From Actinomadura craniellae (GTDB lineage Bacteria; Actinomycetota; Actinomycetes; Streptosporangiales; Streptosporangiaceae), in NCBI RefSeq assembly GCF_003289645.1, contig NZ_QLYX01000011.1, forward strand, positions 186,001 to 250,000: a stretch of DNA of 64,000 nt, written 5' to 3'. The position numbers and the translations under genes were made by a program. Positions 24,544 through 33,470 of the stretch are shown here, piece after piece. How positions within the stretch are numbered: the first letter of the stretch is position 1; each line of letters starts with the position of its first letter. The notes beneath the pieces were generated by a model. The model made no database searches. It saw nothing but the letters and a program-made list of their open reading frames with translations, and was not told the DNA's origin.

Positions 24544-25974
24544 GTGGTGCTGCCTGAGGTGAGTGCGGGTGGTGGGCTGCTGGGGTGGGTGGAGCGTTCG
24601 AGGAGTCGGCCGGCGCCGTTGCGCGGGCGAGGCGGGTTGCGGTTCGCGTTCTACGGTCGGGTCTCGACGGAGGACTACCAGGACCCCGTGACGTCCCGGG
24701 TGCGCCAGCGTGGTCAGGCCGAGACGCTGGTGGCGGGGCTCGGGCGGATCGTGGCGGAGTTCTTCGATGTGGGGGAGAGCCGGGTGCTGCCATGGGCGCG
24801 GCGTACTCGGGCGGCGGCGTTGGTGTTGGCGATGGCCGATCCCGATCGGGCGTTCGACGCGATCGTGGTGGGGGAGTACGAGCGGGCGTTCTACGGCGGC
24901 CAGTTCGATCTGATGGCTCCGCTGTTCGAGCATTACGGGGTTCAGTTGTGGTTGCCGGAGGCGGGAGGCCGGGTCGATTTCCAGGCCGAGGGCCACGAAC
25001 AGTTGATGGTCTCGCTGGGCGTGCAATCGAAGCGGGAGATCACCCGGACCAGGATGCGGGTGATGACCGCCATGGCCGCCCAGGTGAGAGCCCAGGGCCG
25101 CTATCAGGGCGGTCGTCCGCCATACGGGTATCGGCTGGCCGATGCCGGCCCGCACCCGAACCGGGCTCATGCAGCGTGGGGACGCCGGGCACATCGACTG
25201 GAACCGGACCCGCAGACCGCGCCGATCGTGCGATGGATGTTCGCCCAGCGGCTGGCGGGGAAGAGCCTGGCCCGGATCACCCGCGCACTCAACGACATGC
25301 AGGTCCCCTGCCCGTCCGCGGCCGATCCAGCGCGCAACCCGCACCGCTCCGGCGAGAGGTGGACGGTGACCACGGTCCGGTCGATCCTGACCAACCCCCG
25401 CTACACCGGCCGCGAGGTAGGGAACCGCCAGCCCGCCGCCCACGACCTGATCGACCCGGGCAACACCGGTCTGGGCCACCGCCAGGTGCAGCGCTGGAGC
25501 CTGCCCGAGGACTGGGCGATCTCCGCCCACCCTGCTCACGAGGCTCTGGTCAGCGAAGCTGATTTCGTCGCCGTCCAGGACCTCCGCACCCGCCGAGGCC
25601 ATCCCGGCCGTCGCTATCTCCTGGCCGGCCTGCTGCGCTGCGGTTTGTGCGAGCGGCGGCTGGAGTCCTGCTGGTCCAACGACCGGGCCGCCTACCGTCG
25701 CCGCCACGGCCACACCAGCGCCTCCCGACCGGATGGGCGGCCGAAGAACCTCTATGTGCGCGAGGGCCATCTCCTCGCCCGCCTACCGGCCCTGTACCTG
25801 CTCCTGGCCGCAGATCCGGCCGACCTGTCGGAGGCACCAATGCCCGGTATTGAGGACATCATCGGATGGCTCCGCGTCCGCCACATCGAACTCGTCTACG
25901 ACCCGCAGGCCCGCTCCCTGGGAGCCGACCTCCCTGGAGCGACACGGGTCATCGTCGACCGCCAGACCAGTTAA
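24544..25974 (+). CDS. Large serine recombinase
   Basis: A 476-aa site-specific recombinase. The catalytic Ser is in FAFYGRVSTEDYQDP, with the resolvase core to about residue 170, then the recombinase domain (GGRPPYGYRLAD, TVTTVRSILTNPRYTGREV) and a zinc-ribbon region LLRCGLCERRLES. Family members usually have a second Cys pair around Y-R-C-R-H-G; here the sequence reads YRRRHG, so the ribbon is incomplete. The C-terminal coiled-coil part is short. GTG 24544 follows AAAGGAGA. Its position beside a 44-bp repeat suggests it moved, or once moved, this segment. Confidence 0.88.
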   Translation: MVLPEVSAGGGLLGWVERSRSRPAPLRGRGGLRFAFYGRVSTEDYQDPVTSRVRQRGQAETLVAGLGRIVAEFFDVGESRVLPWARRTRAAALVLAMADPDRAFDAIVVGEYERAFYGGQFDLMAPLFEHYGVQLWLPEAGGRVDFQAEGHEQLMVSLGVQSKREITRTRMRVMTAMAAQVRAQGRYQGGRPPYGYRLADAGPHPNRAHAAWGRRAHRLEPDPQTAPIVRWMFAQRLAGKSLARITRALNDMQVPCPSAADPARNPHRSGERWTVTTVRSILTNPRYTGREVGNRQPAAHDLIDPGNTGLGHRQVQRWSLPEDWAISAHPAHEALVSEADFVAVQDLRTRRGHPGRRYLLAGLLRCGLCERRLESCWSNDRAAYRRRHGHTSASRPDGRPKNLYVREGHLLARLPALYLLLAADPADLSEAPMPGIEDIIGWLRVRHIELVYDPQARSLGADLPGATRVIVDRQTS

Positions 25975-26066
25975 ATCACCACGACGCACTAGGTGAGAGG
26001 AGGCGAGGCGCACCCGCGAAAAGCAAACACCCGAGTTCAGCCGGAGCTGACCTCGGGTGACGATCG

Positions 26067-26110
26067 ACCCTGCCCGGAAACATCCGGATATGTACAACTT
26101 TTGTGTCCGA
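26067..26110. repeat. 44-bp direct repeat, right copy (possible attachment site)
   Basis: Matches 15631-15674 at 41 of 44 positions. It follows the serine recombinase stop by 93 bp, the usual place of an attachment site relative to an integrase gene. Confidence 0.5.
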
Positions 26111-26226
26111 AAACCGAAACCCCAAACGCCGTTACCATCGCCGACGTGCTGCCGTTCGTGCCCGCTGTCTAGCAGCGCATATGCCTGCCCGTCGACATGT
26201 GCGGTTGGTTCGCGCCCCTGGGGATT

Positions 26227-26262
26227 GCACCCGACCGCGCATGGCCGGCTTGATGCCCGATC
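26227..26262. repeat. Fragment of the recombinase-associated dispersed repeat
   Basis: Thirty-six bases matching 20694-20729 at 32 positions (GCACCCGACCGC, CATGGCCG, TGCCCGATC). It abuts the stop codon of the LysR gene. Supports a common origin of debris at 20.7, 26.2 and 38.5 kb. Confidence 0.5.
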
Positions 26263-27185
26263 TACCCCTCAAGAGCTGAGCGATCGTGCGGCCTTTGTCC
26301 CTCGGGCAGTTGATCTTCCCGTATGTCCAGGACACCTAGGAACGCGGCGGCGGCCGGTGAGGGGCGCAGGCGGCTCCAGATCAGGTGCTCTACCCGGGTG
26401 GGTGGATCACTGAGCTCGACGGCCTGCACGTCGCGGAGTTCGGGCGCGAAGGCGGCGGGCATCATGGCGATACCCAGGCCCAGCCGGACCAGTCGCGCCA
26501 TGAGGTCGGCGTTCGTTATCTCGAAGGCCACCTCACGGCTGACGCCGGCAGCGGCGAACGCCTCGTCCGACTGAGCGCGCGCGGCCGTACCGGCGGGAAA
26601 GTCGACGAACACCTCCTTTGCCAGCCGGTGCAGATCCACGCCGGCCATGTCGGCCAGCGGATGGCCAGGCGCCACCACCGCGACCAGCTCACCCCGCGCC
26701 AGGGCGCGCCCCTGGACGCCCTTCGGCTGTACGCTCGGCGGCAGCCCGAGGAACGCGATGTCCAGCGCGCCCTGCCGTACCTGTTCGGCCAGCTCGTCGC
26801 TTGACCCCACGCGCAGCGTGATGCGCACCTGCGGATGGCGCACGTGAAAGCTCTTCAGCGCGTTCGGCAGGTCGACCGCCGTGACGGTGGGGATGGCGCC
26901 GATGGCGAGCCGGCCGCGAAGCTCCCCGGAGGCCGCCGCCACCTCGGCGCGAGCCCGTTCGGCGGCGTCGAGAGCCTGCCGCGCGGCGGGCAGGAACGCT
27001 TCGCCGGCGGGGGTCAGCCTGACCCGGCGGCTGGTGCGGTCGAAGAGCCGGGCGCCCAGCTCCCGTTCCAACCGGGCGATCTGGTGACTCAGTGCGGACT
27101 GGACGACCCGGCAGCGCTCGGCGGCACGGGTGAAGTTCGCCGTCTCCGCCACCGCGACCACATAGCGCATCTGCTGTAGCTCCAC
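26262..27185 (-). CDS. LysR-family transcriptional regulator
   Basis: A 307-aa protein: MRYVVAVAETANFTRAAERC then SALSHQIARLERELGARLFD (winged helix), and a periplasmic-binding-like effector domain with LAIGAIPTVTAVDLP. GTG 27185 gives the standard N-terminus; GTG 27203 is possible. Divergent from an MFS exporter, which it probably controls. Inducer unknown. Confidence 0.9.
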   Translation of the reverse strand: MELQQMRYVVAVAETANFTRAAERCRVVQSALSHQIARLERELGARLFDRTSRRVRLTPAGEAFLPAARQALDAAERARAEVAAASGELRGRLAIGAIPTVTAVDLPNALKSFHVRHPQVRITLRVGSSDELAEQVRQGALDIAFLGLPPSVQPKGVQGRALARGELVAVVAPGHPLADMAGVDLHRLAKEVFVDFPAGTAARAQSDEAFAAAGVSREVAFEITNADLMARLVRLGLGIAMMPAAFAPELRDVQAVELSDPPTRVEHLIWSRLRPSPAAAAFLGVLDIREDQLPEGQRPHDRSALEG

Positions 27186-27265
27186 GAGTCCATCGTGAAT
27201 CACGATCGCTGGTGTGACAAGTATGTATTGGACTCATTGATCGTCACTGTCCGAGGCTAGAGGGC
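27186..27265. promoter_or_regulatory. Divergent LysR/MFS promoter region
   Basis: An 80-bp intergenic region, AT-richer than its surroundings, containing GTATGTATTGGACTCATTG. LysR proteins generally bind such regions; the exact box is not clear. Confidence 0.4.
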
Positions 27266-28498
27266 ATGACGAACACGGCCGGGTCAGCCACTCCGCGCCT
27301 TACGGCGCACCACGAGGCCACCGAGAAGCCGGACGGCGGCAAGCCGCTGAGCCGCGGGCTGCTGCTCCTGATGTCCGCGGCCACGGGGCTCGCGGTCGCG
27401 AACAACTACTTCGCCCAGCCACTGCTGGACCTGCTCGGCCGGGAGCTGCAGCTCAGCACCACGAGGGCCGGAATGATTGTGACGGCCGCGCAGGTCGGTT
27501 ACGGGCTGGGCCTGATCCTGCTGGTCCCGCTCGGCGACCTGGTGGAACGCCGCAGGCTCGCCGTCGTGCTGTACGCGGCCACCGCGGTGTTCCTGCTGGT
27601 CTCGGCGACCGCGCCCAACGGTGCCCTGCTGCTGGCCGGGACCACGCTCACCGCATTGACCTCGGTGGCGGCCCAGGTCGTGGTGCCGTACGCCGCCACG
27701 CTCGCGGCACCGGCGCAGCGCGGCCGGGTGATCGGCACGGTGACGAGCGGGCTGATGCTGGGCGCGTTGTTGTCCCGTACGGTCGCGGGAGGCCTCGCCG
27801 AACTCGGTGGCTGGCGGACGGTCTACTGGGTGAGCGCGATCCTCGTCGCTGGGGTGACAGTGCTGCTGTGGCGCTTCCTGCCGCCCCTGCACACCCCGCT
27901 CGGGCTGTCGTACCTGGCACTGCTGCGTTCGACGATCGCGCTGTTCCGCCACGAGCCGGTGTTGCGGTGGCGGGCCGGCATCGCCGCCCTGTCGCTCGCA
28001 TCGTTCAACGTGCTGTGGACGGCGGTGACCTTCCTGCTCGCCGGCCCAGGGTACGGCTGGTCCGAGGCGGCCATCGGGCTGCTCGGGCTGGTGGGTGTGG
28101 TGGGCACGGTGGCGACGACGGTCGCCGGCCGACTGGCCGACCGCGGCTACGTGCAATGGGTCACCGGGATCGGCAGCGCCGCGCTGGCCGCGTCCTGGTT
28201 GCTGATCGGTGCGGGCGACGGCTCGCTTGGGTGGCTCCTCGGCGGGGTGATCGTTCTCAACGTGGCGCACCAGGCGGTGCTCAACAGCAACCAGAACGTC
28301 ATCTACGCGCTGAGCCCGGAGATCCGCAACCGGCTCAATTCCGCGTTGATGACAGCCTTCTTCGCTGGCGGCGCCGCAGGTTCGGCGCTGGCCGCGGTGG
28401 CGTGGGTGCGTGGCGGCTGGACGGCAGTGTGCGTCCTAGGGGGAGTGCTGGCCTGCGGGATGTTCGTGCTGTGGGCGCTGGAACGCCGAGGGAGCTGA
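27266..28498 (+). CDS. MFS transporter, 12-TM DHA1 type
   Basis: A 410-aa transporter: VANNYFAQPLLDLLG in helix 1, GYGLGLILLVPLGDLVERRR (motif A), and a symmetric second half with GLVGVVGTVATTVAGRLADR. It fits exporters of the type regulated by divergent LysR proteins. Substrate unknown. Confidence 0.9.
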   Translation: MTNTAGSATPRLTAHHEATEKPDGGKPLSRGLLLLMSAATGLAVANNYFAQPLLDLLGRELQLSTTRAGMIVTAAQVGYGLGLILLVPLGDLVERRRLAVVLYAATAVFLLVSATAPNGALLLAGTTLTALTSVAAQVVVPYAATLAAPAQRGRVIGTVTSGLMLGALLSRTVAGGLAELGGWRTVYWVSAILVAGVTVLLWRFLPPLHTPLGLSYLALLRSTIALFRHEPVLRWRAGIAALSLASFNVLWTAVTFLLAGPGYGWSEAAIGLLGLVGVVGTVATTVAGRLADRGYVQWVTGIGSAALAASWLLIGAGDGSLGWLLGGVIVLNVAHQAVLNSNQNVIYALSPEIRNRLNSALMTAFFAGGAAGSALAAVAWVRGGWTAVCVLGGVLACGMFVLWALERRGS

Positions 28499-28503
28499 GA
28501 ACT

Positions 28504-28617
28504 ATGCGTGTCACCGTATTCGGAGCGGTCGCGAACACGGGCAGCCGAGTGGTGGTCGAGGCACTGTCGCGCGGCCACGAGGTCACCGGGGTGATGCGCC
28601 GCGGGGCGGTCCTCTGA
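28504..28617 (+). pseudogene. Truncated NAD(P)-binding SDR fragment
   Basis: Thirty-seven codons encode only the first beta-alpha-beta unit of an NADH-flavin-reductase/SDR protein (MRVTVFGAVANTGSRVVVEA, then RGHEVTGVMR) before a stop. Normal relatives are over 200 aa. The remainder is missing, so a deletion joined this start to the region upstream of the NmrA-like gene. Confidence 0.65.
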
Positions 28618-28697
28618 TCGGCTCACTCGAAGCATGCCCCCATCCGTCGGCTCCCACGGAACCGGCTTCACCATGACATCATCGGAAGGATCTCGCA

Positions 28698-29552
28698 GTG
28701 TCGAACAAGGAGACCATCCTGGTCACGGGCGCGACTGGCGGCCAGGGCGGCGCCGTTGCCCGCAGGCTGCTCGACGACGGCTGGGCGGTGCGCGCCCTTG
28801 TCCGTGACCCGGACAAGCAGGGGGCCAAGGACGTCAAGGCACTCGGCGCGGAACTGGTCACCGGTGACCTCGACGACCTCGATTCGCTGCGCGCGGCAGC
28901 GCAGGGCGTGCATGGCGTCTTCAGCGTGCAGCCCGCCGACTTGGCCGACCCACACCCCGGAGTCGAGGTGCTGCGGGGCAAGAACGTCGCCGACGCGGCC
29001 AAAGCCACGAACGTCGCGCACCTGGTCTACAGCTCCGTTGGCGCCGCCGGGTGCGAGTCCGGCGTCGCGCACTTCGAGAGCAAGGAGGAGATCGAGGCGC
29101 ACATCGATGCCATCGGCGTGCCCGCGACGGTGCTGCGGCCGGTGTTCTTCATGGAGAACTGGCTGTACATGGTGCCGAAAGCGGAGAACGGTGAGCGGGT
29201 TGGTTCGATCGCGCTGGACGCGGACACCTCGCTGCAGATGATCGCGCTGGTCGACATCGGCCGGATCGCCGCGGACGCGTTCGACAAGCCGGCCGATTTC
29301 ATCGGCAAGAAGATCGAGATCGCCGGCGACGAGCTGACCGCGCGGCAGATCGCCGAGGTGTTCACCAAGGTCGACAGCATCCCGACTCGCTTCGAGCGAC
29401 AGCCGATCGAGGAGCTGCGAGTCGAGGCCGAGGAGGTGGCGAACATGTTCGACTGGTTCAACGAGAAGGGGTACCAGGCCGATATCGCCATGCTCCGCGA
29501 GCGATACCCGGAGCTGCTGACCCTGGAGACGTGGCTGAGCAAGAACCAGTAA
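28698..29552 (+). CDS. NmrA-like NAD(P)-binding protein
   Basis: A 284-aa atypical short-chain dehydrogenase: ILVTGATGGQGGAVARRLLD, VTGDLDDLDSLRAAAQGVHG, and LVYSSVGAAG. It lacks the catalytic YxxxK, as in NmrA/HSCARG redox sensors. GTG 28698 follows GGAAGG. Role in redox sensing or as a reductase remains open. Confidence 0.87.
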   Translation: MSNKETILVTGATGGQGGAVARRLLDDGWAVRALVRDPDKQGAKDVKALGAELVTGDLDDLDSLRAAAQGVHGVFSVQPADLADPHPGVEVLRGKNVADAAKATNVAHLVYSSVGAAGCESGVAHFESKEEIEAHIDAIGVPATVLRPVFFMENWLYMVPKAENGERVGSIALDADTSLQMIALVDIGRIAADAFDKPADFIGKKIEIAGDELTARQIAEVFTKVDSIPTRFERQPIEELRVEAEEVANMFDWFNEKGYQADIAMLRERYPELLTLETWLSKNQ

Positions 29553-29837
29553 GAGACCGCAGGCCGTTCACCGATGTCGAATAGGAGTTCCGGCCGCCGC
29601 ACCCGAAGGCGTCGGCGTCGTCGCCTTCCAGCAGCGGGTCCCGGGATCGTTCGGAGACTTGCTCCCCGACTTGCTCCCCGGTCGGACGATCAGGTGGCGG
29701 CGACAGTCCCATGAAGGCCTCTGGTCAGGAGAACGGTGATGGATGGTGGCTGCGCAACAGGGTCAGTGGTCCTCCTGCGGAACCTTCTCGCCGCCCGACA
29801 CGTCGCCGGACGACGAGGGTGAGGGAACCGCCCGGCG
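29553..29837. other. Gap without recognisable genes
   Basis: No convincing coding frame. A short tandem duplication of ACTTGCTCCCC is seen near 29656-29680. It leads into the CRISPR-like patch. Confidence 0.4.
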
Positions 29838-30019
29838 GTTGCGACCCCTCGCAGGGGCAATGAGGACGATGGATCACGGCCACCGACGGCGACGTGATCG
29901 ACTACAGGTCCACCAGCCCGTCCGCGGGCTCGTCCCCGGGTCCTCATCGCCCCTGCGAGGGGTCGCAACATGGGTCACTCCGAAGTGTTGAGCGTCCAGG
30001 ACCCGGTCCTCATCGCCCC
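29838..30019. CRISPR. Broken CRISPR-like patch with inverted repeat copies
   Basis: A 30-bp unit occurs on the plus strand at 29940-29969 (starts GTCCTCATCGCCCCTG, ends GGGGTCGCAAC) and, with one mismatch, on the minus strand at 29838-29867. A third truncated plus copy, GTCCTCATCGCCCC, is at 30006-30019, leaving a 36-bp spacer-sized interval. Repeat length, internal stem and GCAAC end fit an actinobacterial CRISPR repeat. The 72 bp between the inverted copies equals two spacer lengths. No cas genes are nearby. Confidence 0.5.
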
Positions 30020-30048
30020 GGGTCTAGCGGGCCGATTCGGACCGAACA

Positions 30049-31035
30049 TCATGAGGTAGGAGCGGCGAGAGCCTGCCGGATGGAGTGCGCCGACCGGCCG
30101 CAGAGCACGGTGGGCAGGTCGGTGAGCCGGCCGGCCTCGGTGACCAGGTTCGCCATTTGTGAGGTGTGGTCGCGTAGCAGGTTCAGGGCCAGGGTGAAGT
30201 CGTCCGGGTGCGCGCGGCGGCAGTGGGAGAACGAGCCGGTCACTTGGATCGATCGGCGGAAGACATCACGTAGCGGTGTCGGCAGGCGGACGCCGGGGTG
30301 GTAGGCGTTCTGGACGACGATGGTTCCGCCGTCGTCCACGATTCGCAGGGCGAGGTCGAGCGGTGCCGGGTCGGCTCCGGTGGCCGCGTCCACCACCACG
30401 CCGAAGGTCTCGTCGGTGCGCAGAGTCGTCGGCGAGCGGAACGCAGCGGGCACGGCGTCGGCCACGACCGGGCGAGGTGCGCGTCCGTCGCGGTGCACGA
30501 TGGTGACTTCCCAGCCTTGCCGGTGGGCGTAGAGCGCGGTGAGCAGGCCGATCGTGCCCGCGCCGATGACGGCCAGTCGTCCGGGCGCCCCGATCGGGTT
30601 GCAGCGCAGGCCGTGGACGGCGACGGCGGCCGGGTCGGTGAGCACGGCGTGCAGCCGGTCGAGGCCGTCCGGTAACGGGTGCGTGTTCGTGGTGGGCACG
30701 ACCACCTGTTCCGCGAGCCCGCCGGGAAGGTCCCAGCCGAGCCGCCGTAGGCCGGAGCAGAGGTGGGTGTTGCCCTGCGCGCAGCGCGGACAAGTGCCGC
30801 ACGGCACGAGCGGGTCGACGACCACGGCGCGGCCGGTGCGGTCCGTGCCGACGATCTCGTGGCCGGGCCGCCATGGTTCTGGCAGGGCGAAGCCGCTGGG
30901 ATGGACCAGTTTCGGTAGGTCGCTGCCGCAGAGGCCGGTGTGGCTGACGCGGACCATGGTCTCGCCCTCGGCCGGGGGAACCGGTTCGACTTCCCGCAGG
31001 CTCAGTTCGCTGGCCCGGATCTCCCATGCCTTCAT
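30049..31035 (-). CDS. Zinc-dependent medium-chain dehydrogenase
   Basis: A 328-aa alcohol/polyol dehydrogenase-like protein. Catalytic zinc ligands lie in GLCGSDL (Cys) and RPGHEIVG (His, Glu); the four structural-zinc cysteines are in CGTCPRCAQGNTHLC; the cofactor motif is LAVIGAGTIGLLTALYA. The ATG overlaps the HAD gene stop by 4 bases, making a tightly coupled operon with the HAD phosphatase and tyrosyl-tRNA synthetase genes. Substrate unknown. Confidence 0.88.
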   Translation of the reverse strand: MKAWEIRASELSLREVEPVPPAEGETMVRVSHTGLCGSDLPKLVHPSGFALPEPWRPGHEIVGTDRTGRAVVVDPLVPCGTCPRCAQGNTHLCSGLRRLGWDLPGGLAEQVVVPTTNTHPLPDGLDRLHAVLTDPAAVAVHGLRCNPIGAPGRLAVIGAGTIGLLTALYAHRQGWEVTIVHRDGRAPRPVVADAVPAAFRSPTTLRTDETFGVVVDAATGADPAPLDLALRIVDDGGTIVVQNAYHPGVRLPTPLRDVFRRSIQVTGSFSHCRRAHPDDFTLALNLLRDHTSQMANLVTEAGRLTDLPTVLCGRSAHSIRQALAAPTS

Positions 31036-31712
31036 GCCTGCTCCGCGAGGTAGGCGGGCACGTGCTCCGCGCTGTCCAGGATGGGGCCGGACCAGTCGGT
31101 GTCTCCGAAGGCGAGGGCGTTGGCGGGTCCTCTGCGGCGGACTGCGACGGCGGCCATGCCCGCCGCGAGCGCGCCATGCAGTTCGTCTCCGCCGCCGTCT
31201 CCCACGTACAGCGTTCGATGCGCTGGCACGCCCAGCTCGGCGCGGATGCGGCTGTAGAGCCGCTGGTCGGGCTTGGTCGCTTTGGCCTGGCAGCTGAACA
31301 CCGCCGCGTCCGCTAGCGCGGCCAGCGGGCTTTTCGGCCAGGCGGCGGCGATCTCGGCACTGGCGTCGCTGAGGATGCCGAGCCGTAACCCCCTGCCGCG
31401 CAGCGATTCCAACGCGTGTACGACCGAAGGGGCGGGCCGGAGGCGAGCCTGCCCGAGAGCGAGCAATTCGTCTGTGACCGGCCCGACCGCCTGATCCGGT
31501 CCGTGGACGGCTCGGATCAGGTGGGTGGCGAGGTCGGTCGGTGTGGGCAGCGTTCCGTCGTGGCGGACGAGCCAGGTGGCGCGGAAGTAACGCTCGACCG
31601 CCGCCGGGTCGCAGCCGGCCACCGCGGCCAACCTTGCGGCCGCGCGGGCCCGCTCCTGGGGTGTGGGGGCCGCGACGAGGGTGCCGAAGAGGTCGAGTAC
31701 CACCGCGTCCAC
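31032..31712 (-). CDS. HAD-family hydrolase
   Basis: A 226-aa haloacid-dehalogenase-like phosphatase. Motif I is VVLDLFGTLVAAP (the second Asp-like position is Phe, so D-x-F rather than D-x-D), motif II ILSDAS, motif III Lys in KATKPDQRLY, and motif IV VGDGGGDEL. GTG 31712 lies just after the tyrS stop and gives the normal N-terminus; the frame is open to 31775 inside tyrS. Substrate unknown. Confidence 0.85.
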   Translation of the reverse strand: MDAVVLDLFGTLVAAPTPQERARAAARLAAVAGCDPAAVERYFRATWLVRHDGTLPTPTDLATHLIRAVHGPDQAVGPVTDELLALGQARLRPAPSVVHALESLRGRGLRLGILSDASAEIAAAWPKSPLAALADAAVFSCQAKATKPDQRLYSRIRAELGVPAHRTLYVGDGGGDELHGALAAGMAAVAVRRRGPANALAFGDTDWSGPILDSAEHVPAYLAEQA

Positions 31713-31719
31713 GGGCCGG

Positions 31720-33117
31720 TCAGGAGGTGGACGTGATGCGGGCGAGTTTGCGGCCGACCTTGAGGTAGACCTCACCGGTCCGGCCGTCGAGTTTGTCCTT
31801 GACCACGGTCGCCAGCGGTTCGCGGGCTTCGTCGGCGCTGAGCGTCACCTGTTCCTGGTCGCCTGCCGATTCGACCACCAGGCGCAGGCCGTTCTGCTGG
31901 GCGACGCGGCGGACCTCGCCGTTGCTCTTGGCGAAGCCCAGCGCCTTGACCACCTCGGTCACGGGCTGCCCGAGGTCGGCGACCGTGGGCAGGTCTTCGA
32001 CCTCGCCGAAGGTGCGCTTGGAGAAACGCGCCACGAACTCCTCGCGGGCCTTCATCGCCGCGTCGACGCCGTGGACGGCGGCCGTGACCTCGCCGGCGAG
32101 GACCTTCTTCAGGTCCATCGGGTGCAGCGATCCGGCCTGCACCCGCTCGCCGACGACCGCCAGCTCCGAGTCGAGCCATTCCGACAGCGCCCGGAAGTAC
32201 TGCTCCACCACCCGGTCGGGCACGGACATGATCTTGCCGAAGATCTCGGCCGCGGGGGCGGTGAGCGGGACGTAGTTGCCCTTGGACTTGGACATCTTGA
32301 CGCCGGTGCCGTCGGTGCCCTCGATGAGCGAGGTGGCCACCACCAGTTCGGGGACCTGGCCGCAGATGTCCATGACCTTGCGGCACATCTGCATGTTGAG
32401 GAACTGGTCGATCCCGCCGACTTCGAGGTCGCAGTTGGTCTCCACCGAGTCCAGCGCCATGACCACCGAGTACATCAGCTCGGCCAGCGACAGGCCCTGT
32501 CCGGCGTCCAGCCGTTTGCGGAAGTCCTCGCGCTGCAGCGGCATGGACACCGGGATCTGCGCGGTGATCTCGATGATCCTCGGCAGGGTGATCTCACGCA
32601 GCCAGTCGCCGTTGTGGCGGAACTGGGCGCGCTCGAAGTCGAAGAACGGGGTGACCTGCTCGCGGTAGGTGGCGAGGTTGCGGGCGATGTCCTCGTCGGT
32701 CAGCGCCGGACGGTCGTCCGAGCGGCCGGAGGGGTCACCGATCTTGGCGGTCATGTCGCCGACGATGAACACGACCTAGTGGCCCATCCGCTGGAAGCGG
32801 CTGAGGATGAGCATCGGCACGGTGTGCCCCAGATGCACCTCGTGCCCGGTGGGGTCGATGCCGAACTTGGCGATGAACCGTCGGCCCTGCTCGCCGGCCT
32901 TGGTGATCCGTTCGGCCAGCGCGTCGGCGGAGGGCTGGAGTTCTTGGGAGCGGGCGGCGATCAGGGCCGCCTGTTCGGCCGGAGGCAGGTCCGACAGGTC
33001 CAGGCCGCGGCGCTGCGTGGTCTCGGCCAGCAACTCGCGCACGGTGGCGTCGACCGAGAGATCCGCACTCTTGAGCAGGGTGGTGGCGCGGTCGACGGAC
33101 TGGCTCAGTCGGGTCAT
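31720..33117 (-). pseudogene. tyrS: Tyrosyl-tRNA synthetase interrupted by an in-frame amber codon
   Basis: Class I aminoacyl-tRNA synthetase of about 465 codons. The N-terminal 113 codons contain HLGH (residues 95-98) and end in SRFQRMGH; codon 114 (32776-32778) is TAG; the same frame then continues VVFIVGDMTAKIGDPSGRS, KMSKSKGN near residue 273 and a C-terminal S4-like RNA-binding domain ending in RKLARITSTS. Everything else is intact, so one base (for example CAG to TAG) separates it from a full enzyme. AGGAGA precedes ATG 33117. It may be a recent pseudogene, a readthrough product or a sequencing error. The operon position with HAD and dehydrogenase genes suggests an accessory copy. Confidence 0.88.
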
Positions 33118-33183
33118 CGGGGCTCTCCTGGAAACTGGGTGTTCGCATATGTTGCCGAGCCACCACAGGCCGATTTCTTGTTG

Positions 33184-33384
33184 TCAACGAGGCCGTAGAC
33201 CGATCAGGTCGATCATGTAATCGGTGAACTCTCTAACTGCCCGTTTCCGGGCCGGGTTGGAGTGAAGACAATACGCATTCAGGTCGGACGGAGTGTGCGT
33301 GTCATAGCGGGGCATCCGACACATGATCTGGTAAGTAGCCAACTTTTCGGGAACGGGCGGTTCAGCGGCGAGTAGGTGGCGCAT
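33184..33384 (-). CDS. Small protein, unknown
   Basis: A 66-aa ORF with GAGGCG seven bases before its ATG. It has two cysteines and a charged C-terminal helix (RKRAVREFTDYMIDLIGLRP). It lies 66 bp upstream of tyrS on the same strand. Not recognised; it could be a truncated gene. Confidence 0.45.
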   Translation of the reverse strand: MRHLLAAEPPVPEKLATYQIMCRMPRYDTHTPSDLNAYCLHSNPARKRAVREFTDYMIDLIGLRPR

Positions 33385-33470
33385 CTTCGCCTCTATGAAA
33401 TCGGATCTTTGGAGGGAGAGTTTCTGAGGTGCCCAGGTCTGGAGGTGATGAGGAATCGGCGGGTTCCCTG

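Noticed and set aside
31663-33198. 511-codon plus-strand frame opposite tyrS
   Set aside because: His/Asp/Leu-rich antisense translation typical of a shadow; tyrS motifs are on the minus strand.
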